Source of the DNA: an uncultured Lachnospiraceae bacterium
Lineage (GTDB): Bacteria; Bacillota; Clostridia; Lachnospirales; Lachnospiraceae
Reading direction: 5' to 3'
Assembly (NCBI GenBank): GCA_947643615.1
Contig: CANRWO010000036.1
Span: 1-37,242 of the forward strand
DNA length: 37,242 nt
Below the pieces are notes generated by a model. It did not search any database. It was not told where the DNA came from and saw nothing but the letters and a program-made list of their open reading frames with translations. Positions 8,484 to 16,434 of the stretch are shown in pieces (position 1 is the first letter of the stretch; the number at the start of each line of letters is the position of its first letter). A program made the position numbers and the translations under genes.

Positions 8484-9113
8484 TCAACTCTCCGTATCTT
8501 TCTCAAGCCCTTCGCAAAATCCGTTTTCCAGCATATCCCGAATGGTCTGCATGGATATGTCCGTAGCCGCAATCTCATCTGCACATCTTTTCAATTCTTT
8601 GCGGATTAACTCTTCACATGGAATCTTTTGTTTATATTTCAGCTGATGCTCTAAAGTAGCCCAAAAGTCAATGGCCATTGTACGTATCTGTATCTCCGCT
8701 AATGTGCCCGCCGCACCCCCTGCACAGAGCCGCAGGCACAAATGATAGCTTCGGTAGCCATTGGGTTTCGGCCATGCAATATAATCCTTTCGCTGAAGAA
8801 TCTCCAGCTCCTTACGCTTTTCAATCCAAGCTGCAATTTTATATACGTCATCCACAAATCCGCAGATAATCCGTATACCCACTGCATCATAAACATCATT
8901 GAGCGCGGAATGCAGATTCGTCATGAATCCTCTAGCTTTTAATTTCTTCCTCATGCTTTCTGCCGATTTGATACGGGATTGACAGCTTTTGACAGGAAAA
9001 TCCGCCCCCTGTTCCCCGTACACGGCCGGATACTCTGCAATAACTTCCAGCAGGAATTGCTCCGCAGCTTTCAAGGTGCATAATGCCGGCCCATAAAATT
9101 CTTCATCTGTCAT
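8484..9113 (-). CDS. RelQ-type small alarmone synthetase (GTP pyrophosphokinase)
   Basis: A 209-residue single-domain synthetase expected to make (p)ppGpp from ATP and GDP/GTP. It lacks the HD hydrolase, TGS and ACT domains of long Rel enzymes. Visible RelA/SpoT motifs are DAVGIRIICGF (Asp76), KPNGYRSYH (residues 116-124) and EIQIRTMAIDFWATLEH (Glu140, the catalytic Glu). The length fits RelP/RelQ (YwaC/YjbM). The start at 9113 overlaps the stop of the response-regulator gene by 4 bp (ATGA), with GGAGG 10 nt upstream, so translation is coupled. The frame is open further upstream inside the regulator gene but has no better start. The coupling implies that a two-component signal sets alarmone synthesis. 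Confidence 0.9.
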   Translation of the reverse strand: MTDEEFYGPALCTLKAAEQFLLEVIAEYPAVYGEQGADFPVKSCQSRIKSAESMRKKLKARGFMTNLHSALNDVYDAVGIRIICGFVDDVYKIAAWIEKRKELEILQRKDYIAWPKPNGYRSYHLCLRLCAGGAAGTLAEIQIRTMAIDFWATLEHQLKYKQKIPCEELIRKELKRCADEIAATDISMQTIRDMLENGFCEGLEKDTES

Positions 9114-9787
9114 AGAGTAAATACCTCCAATTGATAGGTTCCTATATCTACCGTGCTGATGCCTACATCCGCATGCAATGCCTTGAGTTTTTTCCTTAAA
9201 AAGGAGATATAGGCCCATACCGTTTCTTTTTCCTCTTTGCCGGCTGAACCCCATATTTTATCCAAAAGCATATTTAATGAAATCGGAATACCGGGATTTT
9301 CCATAAATACTTTCATCATTTGAAATTCCTTTCCCGAAAGCCGAAAACTGCTTACATCCGAACTCATTTCCAATGTTGCATGATTCAATTTTATATTTCC
9401 TGTCTTTAAAATTTCATCCGTCTGTGTCCCCTGTACCCGCATCATCACTCTGATTCGAGCCAGCAACTCCCGCGTGTCAAACGGTTTTGGCAAGTAATCA
9501 TTTGCACCGCTGTCAAGTCCGATTACTCTGTCGTCAATATCTGATTTTGCAGTCAGTATCATAATTGGCAGCATATTACCATTCTTTCTCAAAGTCTTTA
9601 AAACAGTAATACCGTCTGTACCCGGCATCATGACATCCAATATTGCGGCATCATAAATCTGCGTTTCCAGATACTTCAGTGCCGAATTGCCATCATATAC
9701 AGCCTCGACAGAATAATTATGTTTTTCCAATACTGTGACCAGCACTTCAGATAAAGCCTTCTCATCCTCCGCCAATAATAATTTCAT
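9110..9787 (-). CDS. OmpR-family response regulator, no adjacent kinase, coupled to the alarmone synthetase
   Basis: A 225-residue regulator with a receiver domain (acidic Glu7-Asp8 pocket, phospho-acceptor Asp51 in ILDVMMPG, Lys in ILTAKSD) and a C-terminal winged helix with the recognition region VWAYISFLRKKL. The end is short, GTYQLEV, instead of the usual G-GYRLE. The start at 9787 has GGAGGG 4 nt upstream. No kinase gene is in this operon; the nearest is in the divergent rightward pair, which could serve both regulators (inference). The operon is the regulator plus the alarmone synthetase, driven by the repeat-containing promoter at 9862-9894. Confidence 0.9.
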   Translation of the reverse strand: MKLLLAEDEKALSEVLVTVLEKHNYSVEAVYDGNSALKYLETQIYDAAILDVMMPGTDGITVLKTLRKNGNMLPIMILTAKSDIDDRVIGLDSGANDYLPKPFDTRELLARIRVMMRVQGTQTDEILKTGNIKLNHATLEMSSDVSSFRLSGKEFQMMKVFMENPGIPISLNMLLDKIWGSAGKEEKETVWAYISFLRKKLKALHADVGISTVDIGTYQLEVFTL

Positions 9788-9861
9788 AATTCCCTCCAGT
9801 CTCAATAAGGTATTTTCAACGTATGCTTTTCTGCCCTTTAGATTCTGTTCCTTTGAAAAGC

Positions 9862-9894
9862 ATCATAGCAATCCTAACTGAAACCATACTGAAA
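9862..9894 (-). promoter_or_regulatory. promoter of the regulator/alarmone synthetase operon with direct repeats
   Basis: Minus strand: TTTCAG (9889-9894), 5 bp, TTTCAG (9878-9883), 10 bp, TATGAT (9862-9867). The architecture is identical to the Gld-operon promoter at 8435-8467. It leaves a leader of about 70 nt before the start at 9787. Confidence 0.6.
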
Positions 9895-9924
9895 AACATA
9901 TTAACTTTTTAGAAACTCCACCTT

Positions 9925-9960
9925 TTTCAGTTTCATTTCAGCATTGAAATGTACTATAAT
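9925..9960 (+). promoter_or_regulatory. promoter of the rightward regulator/kinase pair with direct and inverted repeats
   Basis: Plus strand: TTTCAG (9925-9930), 5 bp, TTTCAG (9936-9941), then a perfect TATAAT at 9955-9960. An inverted repeat, CATTTCA (9934-9940) with TGAAATG (9945-9951), overlaps the second repeat. Same TTTCAG box as at 8451-8467 and 9878-9894, here 13 bp from the -10, so autoregulation is likely. Confidence 0.55.
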
Positions 9961-9987
9961 AAAAAAGAATTTATCGGAGAAAGCATT

Positions 9988-10665
9988 ATGAAAATACTTG
10001 TGGTTGAAGACGAAAAACTGCTGGCGGATTCCATTCAGACATTACTGGTAAATAAGGGATTTGAAGTCGAAGTTGCCTACGATGGGGAAACTGGCGAAGA
10101 ATATGCCGAACTGGGAATCTACGACCTGTTGATTTTGGATGTGATGATGCCGAAAATGAACGGTTATGAAGTTGCAAGGAAGGTCCGTTCCCAAAAATGC
10201 GGGACACCCATTTTAATGCTGACGGCCAAATCCGGATTAGAGGACCGCATTACCGGACTGAATTCCGGAGCCGATTACTATTTAACCAAACCGTTTGATA
10301 CGCGAGAGCTGCTGGCCTGTATTAACGCTCTGCTGCGCCGACAGGGAGCACAGGTAGATGAGGTTGCCTTCGGCAACACCTCTCTCGACTTATCTTCCGG
10401 CATGTTGATATGCGGGACAAACACCGTGCGCTTATCCGCAAAAGAGTTCGATATCATGCGGCTTCTGCTCCAATCCGGTGGCCGCAATCTCTCCAAAGAA
10501 GTCATTCTTGCAAGAGTATGGGGATACGACTCTGACGCGGTTGAAAATCATGTAGAAGTATATGTGGGATTTTTGCGCAGAAAATTAGCCAGTATAGAAT
10601 CCAACATCCACATCGCGGCAATCCGCAGAATGGGCTACCATCTGGAGGAAAAAATTGAAAATTAA
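9988..10665 (+). CDS. OmpR-family response regulator
   Basis: A 225-residue protein with a receiver domain (Glu7, Asp8, phospho-acceptor Asp51 in LILDVMMPKMNG, Lys in LTAKSG) and a winged-helix DNA-binding domain ending in RRMGYHLEE. The start at 9988 has GGAGA 9 nt upstream. It pairs with the kinase encoded about 100 bp downstream. Its promoter contains two TTTCAG repeats shared with the divergent regulator/alarmone synthetase operon and the Gld-type exporter operon, so either of the two regulators here could be the common activator. The two are alike in sequence and probably arose by duplication. Confidence 0.9.
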   Translation: MKILVVEDEKLLADSIQTLLVNKGFEVEVAYDGETGEEYAELGIYDLLILDVMMPKMNGYEVARKVRSQKCGTPILMLTAKSGLEDRITGLNSGADYYLTKPFDTRELLACINALLRRQGAQVDEVAFGNTSLDLSSGMLICGTNTVRLSAKEFDIMRLLLQSGGRNLSKEVILARVWGYDSDAVENHVEVYVGFLRRKLASIESNIHIAAIRRMGYHLEEKIEN

Positions 10666-10710
10666 AATTTTTAATTACGCGATTTGTGTCTGCGCATTGC
10701 TTGCCACAAA

Positions 10711-10759
10711 CTTGTAAACCATGTATGGCTTTGTGCAACAGCGCTACGTAGAAATGAGG
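10711..10759 (+). repeat. 49-bp conserved leader element, copy A
   Basis: Begins CTTGTAAACC and ends GAAATGAGG; identical at 42 of 49 positions, without gaps, to the reverse complement of 26017-26065. It contains a start codon at 10721 opening MYGFVQQRYVEMR, which continues in frame into the kinase gene. Its final GAGG serves as the ribosome binding site for the ATG at 10766. Confidence 0.7.
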
Positions 10760-10765
10760 ATCAAT

Positions 10766-11995
10766 ATGACCAAAAAACTCCGCTGTCAATTTGTGACCAT
10801 TACCATGAGCATTGTAACGGTTATGCTCTGGGCCATTATGTTCCTAATTTATTTTTTTACAAAGATGAATCTGGAAAATAATAGCATCAATATGATGCAG
10901 AATATTGCCAGCCATCCCTTCCTGCTCCATCTTCCCAATGAACTGCAGGAAGATGTACGTCTGCCATACTTTACCCTCCAGTTAAGCAAACAAGGTGATT
11001 TAATTGCAACAGGCGGGGGATACTATGATCTTTCGGATGAAGACTTTCTGAAAGACTTGATCAATGCAACCTTTTCCAGTTCCGAACGCGTTGGCATTAT
11101 AGAGGAATACAATCTCCGCTTTTACCATGCAAGTACCTCTGTCAGCCAGATTCTTGTATATGCCGACATCTCAAACGAATTGGCCATCCTAAACAGTCTG
11201 GTCAGGAACTGTATCCTTGTTGGACTGGCCTGTTTTCTGGCTTTTCTTTGTATCAGTTTTCTTCTGGCAAACTGGGTGGTAAAACCCATTGACAGGGCAT
11301 GGAACCAACAACGGCAGTTTATTGCTGATGCCTCCCATGAATTGAAAACTCCCCTGACGGTGATTATGACGAATGCAGAGCTTATGCAAAATCCGGATTG
11401 TGATGAGGCAAACCGTATAAAATTCAGCTCAAGTATTCTGGTTATGTCTAAGCAAATGCGGAATCTGGTAGAACAGATGCTGGAGCTCGCCAGAGCCGAT
11501 AATGTACAGTGCAACACTGTTTTTTCTTCCGTAGATTTTAGTCGGCTTATTTCCGATGCAACACTTCCGTTTGAACCCATATTCTTTGAAAAAGGACTCA
11601 CATTGCACACAGAAATCTCAGACGGTATTACAGTCAACGGCAACCCCGCACAATTGCGCCAGGTTCTGGATATTCTTCTGGACAATGCACAAAAATATTC
11701 ATGGGAAAAGGGAACTACATGGGTGACTTTGAAAAAGCACAGTAAAGGACGGTGTTTATTGACGGTGGCGGATGAAGGCGCAGAAATACCCGCCAGCGAT
11801 CTGCCCCATCTCTTCAAACGCTTTTACCGCGCTGACAAGGCAAGAAGCCGGACTGGCAGCATAGGCCAGTCCGGCAGCTTCGGCCTTGGTCTTTCCATCG
11901 CCGAGACCATTATTGTACAGCACAAAGGTAAAATATGGGCAGAAAGCAAGAATCATATCAATCGTTTTTTTGTGGAACTGGGGACAACTCTGTAA
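10766..11995 (+). CDS. sensor histidine kinase (EnvZ/OmpR class)
   Basis: A 409-residue kinase from the ATG at 10766. It has a first membrane segment (about residues 9-32), an extracytoplasmic sensor of about 110 residues and a second membrane segment (about 140-166). The H-box ASHELKTPL follows with phospho-acceptor His191, then the N-box LDILLDNAQKYS, a G1 region DEGAEIP in which the usual Asp-x-Gly-x-Gly is altered to DEGAE, and G2 GLGLSIAE. The frame is open back to an ATG at 10721 inside the 49-bp element; 10766 is preferred because GAGGA lies 7 nt upstream, but the longer form is possible. It should phosphorylate the regulator encoded upstream and perhaps the divergent orphan regulator. 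Confidence 0.88.
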   Translation: MTKKLRCQFVTITMSIVTVMLWAIMFLIYFFTKMNLENNSINMMQNIASHPFLLHLPNELQEDVRLPYFTLQLSKQGDLIATGGGYYDLSDEDFLKDLINATFSSSERVGIIEEYNLRFYHASTSVSQILVYADISNELAILNSLVRNCILVGLACFLAFLCISFLLANWVVKPIDRAWNQQRQFIADASHELKTPLTVIMTNAELMQNPDCDEANRIKFSSSILVMSKQMRNLVEQMLELARADNVQCNTVFSSVDFSRLISDATLPFEPIFFEKGLTLHTEISDGITVNGNPAQLRQVLDILLDNAQKYSWEKGTTWVTLKKHSKGRCLLTVADEGAEIPASDLPHLFKRFYRADKARSRTGSIGQSGSFGLGLSIAETIIVQHKGKIWAESKNHINRFFVELGTTL

Positions 11996-12174
11996 ACAGT
12001 TATTCCAGTTTGGCTTTCCCTGGCCAGTTTTGTTTAAGAAACATTGTCTGTCAAGTATGTAAAGCTCTTTACAATTTGATATATCATATGAATCCCCAAG
12101 CCACCCTTGCAGGATATTTCACACAGTAAGTTTGAGCTATATGGTAAACAATCGAAACCCATCCTGCTGGCAAC

Positions 12175-13248
12175 TTATTTCCTGTCAGGCTTTCGGGCAA
12201 CGATACACAACGAAAAGAGATAAAAATACACTGCTGCGGAAAGGATGGAAACCAAATTCCAATATGGCAATAACGGCATATTGTCTAACTCTGCACCGGC
12301 AAGCAGATAAAAATCCATGATACAAAAAAATGTATCTTTCCAACTGCCTCCCAGTAATTCACAGCTCGGCGGCACACACCATGCAAGTTCCACAGCTTTC
12401 CATAACAGAACACTCCCTATGCAAGTTCCCAGAACCTGTAACACATTGATACGGAACCATTTCGTGTCTATATTCCCAGTCTGCTTAAAAGCCTCTATTC
12501 GTAGAATGCCCTTCTTCCATTTCCATACCGGTCTGCAGGCAGAAAATATTGCATATGCACCTGTTGTTATCAGCAGGGAAAGAAACCTTTGCCGGAAAAT
12601 GCCCTTTACCAGGCCTATCTGCGTAATCTGAAGCGTTTCTATGGGATACCCCGCTTTCTTCATCACCAGCGCCGCATCAGCCAGGTTTGGGAACCCGCAC
12701 CATATCTGGCTGATTTCCAAATCATGAATTTCCAAAAGGTTCTTTGTGGAATATGGTATATATATTCCCGCTTCTTCCCCGTCCCGCTCTGCCATGATTC
12801 CTGTGACCCGATAAGGCACTTGATTCAGATACACCGTCTCACCCATGCATTCCCGGTTCCCAAAAAGTTGAATTGCTGCCGTCTCATTAAGCACCATTAC
12901 CGCCAGCTTCCTGTCTATCTGCATACCGTTAAAAAAAGCGCCTTTCTGCATGTGGGTATTTGTAAAAAATGCGTAGTTTTCGTTGGTCAAAAAGACAGGA
13001 ATTTCCTCCCTGCGGAAACCGTTTGACACATCAGGGTAAACCTGCTGCGAATAGGTCAGTCCAATCCTCTCCTTCTCAATATTGGCAATGTCGGTTTCGG
13101 TAAAAAACCGGTCCTCACGCTTGAATGATAATGCATATATCCCTTCCCATACCGCACTCTGCATTTTCAGCCAGGACAGCAGGCACATTCCTGCCGCTCC
13201 CGCAAGAATAAGCAGCACCGGTAATTTCCTTCCGAATATTCCTTTCAT
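12175..13248 (-). CDS. MacB/FtsX-like ABC permease subunit without an adjacent ATPase
   Basis: A 357-residue protein with one N-terminal membrane segment (about 8-28), a large extracytoplasmic MacB-type core (block ending in LFGNRECMGETVYLNQVPYRVTGI, given here only as a location around residues 145-170) and three C-terminal membrane segments (about 226-242, 272-295 and 325-348). This layout fits an ABC exporter permease of the MacB/LolC type. It overlaps the adaptor gene by 4 bp (ATGA), so the two form a unit. No cognate ATPase gene is next to it, which is unusual; one encoded elsewhere would be needed, or the system is decayed. Confidence 0.72.
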   Translation of the reverse strand: MKGIFGRKLPVLLILAGAAGMCLLSWLKMQSAVWEGIYALSFKREDRFFTETDIANIEKERIGLTYSQQVYPDVSNGFRREEIPVFLTNENYAFFTNTHMQKGAFFNGMQIDRKLAVMVLNETAAIQLFGNRECMGETVYLNQVPYRVTGIMAERDGEEAGIYIPYSTKNLLEIHDLEISQIWCGFPNLADAALVMKKAGYPIETLQITQIGLVKGIFRQRFLSLLITTGAYAIFSACRPVWKWKKGILRIEAFKQTGNIDTKWFRINVLQVLGTCIGSVLLWKAVELAWCVPPSCELLGGSWKDTFFCIMDFYLLAGAELDNMPLLPYWNLVSILSAAVYFYLFSLCIVARKPDRK

Positions 13249-14267
13249 CCTATGTCAACTCCCTCGTAAAATACGTTGCTTCCGTCCCCGATTTCACTTG
13301 TAGATGCTATGACAATCAGTTCATCTGTGGGCAGTCCTCTTACTGCACAATAGGCTTCATCTGAATCCAGTAAATCCACGGACATCCTGTGGACCTTGTA
13401 CCCTTCCCCCAACACACTGTTATTCTCCTGCACTGCCAGGACATAATAGCCTGCTGCATCTTTGCACAGCGCTGCTGCCGGAATAAGCGTATCATACAGC
13501 TCGCTGTCTTCCCTGATGGTTATTTTCACCCGCGCCCCTGCCAGGGGCGCATCTGCACGCCTCACTGTGATATTTACTTTATAGCCTTGCAGATCCTGGC
13601 TCTCATAGCCAAAGATGGAACTGATTTCTCCCTCCACCGATTCGTTCTGGTCCACAAGCTCCAGCACCGGAACGCTTTCCATGCTGATATGTTCAAACTG
13701 TTCTTCGCTGATGATCAGGCTGCATACCCATTCTTCCGACTTTTCAGCAATCTCATATAAAACCGTATTCTGGGTGGAGGACACATATATCCCTTTGCTG
13801 ACGCCGACCCATGAGATAATCCCAGCTTTACCCGCCTTGACATCATACATTTCCCCTGTTCCGCTCGTTTCAACCCGCATCAAGGTCTGGCCCGCCTTTA
13901 CCTCATCCCCCGCATCTACCAATATCTCCCTTATTTTGCCGTCGATGTCTGCATAAACAGATTCTGTGTGCGCATAGACAAATTCTGAAGTCTCCTCCAC
14001 TGTAAAGATAAGTCTGCCCTGTCTGGGCAGTGCTGCTGTTACCACCGGAAGCCGGTAGTTATAAAAGGATTTTGAAAAAAATGTCAGCGCCAATAAAACA
14101 ACAGCGAAAACTGCAAACATTTTATGAAATCTTTTTTTCCATCGGAACGCTTTTTCCGATTGGAACGCTTTTTCCGATTGGAGTGTTTCTTCCGATTGGG
14201 TTGCTTCTTCCCATTGGGTTGCTTTTTCCCATTGGGTTGTTCTTTTTCCATTTTCTGCCTGATTCAT
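13245..14267 (-). CDS. HlyD/MacA-like membrane fusion protein with an N-terminal hexapeptide repeat
   Basis: A 340-residue periplasmic-adaptor-type protein. Residues 11-46 are six tandem hexapeptides (TQWEKA, TQWEEA, TQSEET, LQSEKA, FQSEKA, FRWKKR) on the cytoplasmic side, followed by a membrane segment (about 50-67) and then the HlyD fold: a lipoyl/barrel-sandwich half (VYADIDGKIREILVDAGDEV, including the typical GDEVKAGQ) and a beta-barrel domain. Such proteins link an ABC permease to extracellular export. The start at 14267 has GAGGTG 6 nt upstream; the frame continues to 14342 with an alternative ATG lacking a good site. The gene is coupled to the MacB-like permease. Confidence 0.78.
   Translation of the reverse strand: MNQAENGKRTTQWEKATQWEEATQSEETLQSEKAFQSEKAFRWKKRFHKMFAVFAVVLLALTFFSKSFYNYRLPVVTAALPRQGRLIFTVEETSEFVYAHTESVYADIDGKIREILVDAGDEVKAGQTLMRVETSGTGEMYDVKAGKAGIISWVGVSKGIYVSSTQNTVLYEIAEKSEEWVCSLIISEEQFEHISMESVPVLELVDQNESVEGEISSIFGYESQDLQGYKVNITVRRADAPLAGARVKITIREDSELYDTLIPAAALCKDAAGYYVLAVQENNSVLGEGYKVHRMSVDLLDSDEAYCAVRGLPTDELIVIASTSEIGDGSNVFYEGVDIG
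14130..14237 (-). repeat. six tandem 18-bp repeats coding for hexapeptides
   Basis: 108 bp made of six in-frame 18-bp units at the start of the adaptor gene. Adjacent units differ by only a few bases, for example two nearly identical units around 14140-14175. Because the unit is a multiple of three, copy-number changes would keep the frame. Confidence 0.8.
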
Positions 14268-14283
14268 TTTAGTCACCTCTATA

Positions 14284-14452
14284 TGCGCTTCGGCGCAAAT
14301 ATCAATCAAAATTTGAGCGTTTACTTTCACACTTCCCGTCATGCCGCTTACAGCGGCACAAACAATTTGTGAGAAGAATGCACGCTTTATGCATTCTTCA
14401 GTGTGAAACTTAGAAGTTCTCAGGCAGTGTTCTTTGACGCCTTAGAACTTCT
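14284..14452. repeat. cluster of five hairpins upstream of the adaptor gene
   Basis: Five inverted repeats in 170 bp: TGCGC/GCGCA (14284-14297), TGCCGC/GCGGCA (14342-14358), CACAAA/TTTGTG (14357-14371), a perfect 10-bp GAAGAATGCA/TGCATTCTTC (14373-14399), and AGAAGTTCT-c-AGGC pairing with GCCT-t-AGAACTTCT (14412-14452). They lie in the probable leader of the leftward adaptor/permease operon and after the leftward sugar-transporter genes. None is followed by a clear T-run, so a structured leader or a small palindromic element is more likely than simple terminators. Confidence 0.6.
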
Positions 14453-14524
14453 TTTCACGCTTCATTCCTTTCTTCTTTCTGTCATATTCCCACAGGACAA
14501 AACTTCCGGTGATACCTTAAATTC

Positions 14525-15382
14525 TTATCCCTTCAGCCCCGTTATGGCAATTCCGTTTTTCAGATACTCCTGGCCATAAAGCAACACCAAAAGTACGGGC
14601 AGCGCATAGAAACAGGAGCCGGCAAACGCAATTCCTAATTCACCGCTGTTGATTTTTGCAAGAAAAACAGATAACGGCTGAGCTTCTGAATCCTGTATGA
14701 ATATGACTGCCTGATCCACCAGATTCCAGTAATCCAAAAGGGTGAGCATGGCCACTGCCGCTATCCCATGCTTTACCATTGGCAGCACCACCCATAAAAA
14801 TATCCTTCCATGCCCTGCCCCATCCACCATTGCCGCCTCAATATAAGCATCCGGCATACTTTTCATAAACTGCCGTAAAAGAAATACTCCCAGCGGGTTG
14901 AAGATACCTGGCAGGATAATGGCAAGGCAGCTGTCCGTAATGCCCATCCAGTCCGCTACGATATAATTAGGCATCAAAGTTACCTGCAGCGGCAAAAGCA
15001 TAACGATAATGTACAGAAAGAACAGGCCTTCCTTCCCCCGGAACCTCAAAACAGTGAATGCATATGCCGCAGGAGCCGACACCAATATCTGCCCAAGCAC
15101 AATCGGCGCCACAAGCTTCACGGAATTCCAGAACATATGCAGATACACCGGACTGTCAAATAGCAGGGAGGCATATTGTGACAGCGTTGCCTTTTTGGGC
15201 ACCACATCCATATCAACATATTCGTCTGCCCCCAGGCTGCCTGTAGAGTAATTGTTTTCTACTTCGCTGCTTCCCATGAATGAATTTGTAAAAGTGATGA
15301 TTAGCGGCATCATGTAAACTACAGCCATTACAATCAATAACACGTATAAAACTTTTCTTTTCATTGCCCTGACTTTTTTCAT
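14525..15382 (-). CDS. carbohydrate ABC transporter permease (MalG-like)
   Basis: A 285-residue inner-membrane permease with about six hydrophobic segments and the EAA loop EAAMVDGAGHGRIFLWVVLP that contacts the shared ATPase. It belongs to the CUT1 MalG/AraQ branch. An extracytoplasmic segment after the first membrane helix is longer than usual. The start at 15382 has AAAGGAAA upstream; the frame is open further to 15442 but without a site. It is the last gene of a binding protein-permease-permease operon. As is common for this family in Firmicutes, no ATPase gene is present, and a shared MsmK-type ATPase is the usual partner. Confidence 0.9.
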   Translation of the reverse strand: MKKVRAMKRKVLYVLLIVMAVVYMMPLIITFTNSFMGSSEVENNYSTGSLGADEYVDMDVVPKKATLSQYASLLFDSPVYLHMFWNSVKLVAPIVLGQILVSAPAAYAFTVLRFRGKEGLFFLYIIVMLLPLQVTLMPNYIVADWMGITDSCLAIILPGIFNPLGVFLLRQFMKSMPDAYIEAAMVDGAGHGRIFLWVVLPMVKHGIAAVAMLTLLDYWNLVDQAVIFIQDSEAQPLSVFLAKINSGELGIAFAGSCFYALPVLLVLLYGQEYLKNGIAITGLKG

Positions 15383-15483
15383 CTTATTTCCTTTCTGCCG
15401 CACCCCCACTAAGTCTCCCAAATCTGGTCCTGCACCCTGCAAAATGCGACACCCTCACCGGGGAAGGCATTTTCAAACACGCT

Positions 15484-16353
15484 CTAATAATGCAGATCCT
15501 CCGACAGCTTCCTTTCTGCCCGGAATATGCAGACCACAAACAGTACAATGACTATCGTAAGGATATAAGTCGCGCTGACCAGCTTTGAATAATTCAGGGA
15601 GAGGAACATATTGTTCATATAATGCTGCAGGACGTACAGACTGTCCGGAGGGTACTCTCCTGTCATAATATAAATCTCCTTAAAAACCTTAAACGAATTT
15701 ACAAATGTCATGATCAGCACCAGAAACGTAATCGGCGTCAGGTATACATAAGTGATATTTCTGAACTTCCAGAGCCTTCCCGCCCCTTCCACATCGGCGC
15801 ACTCATAATATTCTTCCGGAATGCTTCCTAAGCCGCTTATGAACAGCGCCATATTATATCCAACATTTTTCCAGATGAATATGATTACCATTACCGCCAT
15901 TCCATAACTGCTCTCCAGCCAGTCTATGTCCTCTACGCGGAAAATCCACAGAAATCTGTTCAGAGTTCCATGCAGGCCAAAGAAATTTTCCCAAAAAAAT
16001 GCGGATGTAGCGGAGGGAATCGCCAGCGGTATAAGAAAAACCAGGCTGAAGTAATTGGAATGTGCCTTCATTTTCCTGACGACAATAGCAGCACACAGGG
16101 AAAGGACCACATTCAATGGAATGCTGACTGCCATAAACCATGCTGTATTTTTTATCCCCCTCAAGAAATAGACGTTTTGGAACAATGCCTTATAGTTCAG
16201 CATCCCGCAAAACTTTCCGCTTACCGGATTGTCCATGACAGAATAGGAAAAAGACAGCAGAAACGGAATCAGGTAAAAGAAGCAAAACCCTGCCAGACTG
16301 ATAAGAAGCATCATGCATGGCAGTATTCTATTTCGTTTCCTTTTTTTTATCAT
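15484..16353 (-). CDS. carbohydrate ABC transporter permease (MalF-like)
   Basis: A 289-residue permease with six hydrophobic segments and an EAA-type loop YYECADVEGAGRLWKFRNITY near residues 195-215. It is the CUT1 MalF/UgpA-like partner of the permease encoded next. The start at 16353 is preferred over the nearby upstream ATG because AGGAG lies 5 nt before it. About 80 bp separate it from the binding-protein gene, and about 100 bp from the second permease gene. Confidence 0.9.
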   Translation of the reverse strand: MIKKRKRNRILPCMMLLISLAGFCFFYLIPFLLSFSYSVMDNPVSGKFCGMLNYKALFQNVYFLRGIKNTAWFMAVSIPLNVVLSLCAAIVVRKMKAHSNYFSLVFLIPLAIPSATSAFFWENFFGLHGTLNRFLWIFRVEDIDWLESSYGMAVMVIIFIWKNVGYNMALFISGLGSIPEEYYECADVEGAGRLWKFRNITYVYLTPITFLVLIMTFVNSFKVFKEIYIMTGEYPPDSLYVLQHYMNNMFLSLNYSKLVSATYILTIVIVLFVVCIFRAERKLSEDLHY

Positions 16354-16434
16354 ATACATACTCCTGATCATTCAAAAAACTTTGATAATTCGATAAACTC
16401 TGCCACCATTATGTTCATCATACCGCTTCTTCTC

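Noticed and set aside
11122..11817. Leftward open frame of 231 codons inside the kinase gene
   Set aside because: Lies antisense to conserved kinase motifs; no independent evidence.
14240..14430. Hairpin cluster and 18-bp repeats read as a CRISPR array
   Set aside because: The 18-bp units are contiguous, without spacers, and coding; the hairpins differ from each other. No cas gene is present.
14442..14465. Seven-codon leader peptide (MKREKKF) upstream of the hairpin cluster
   Set aside because: The purine-rich site AAAGGA abuts the ATG, too close for translation; no second copy to support it.
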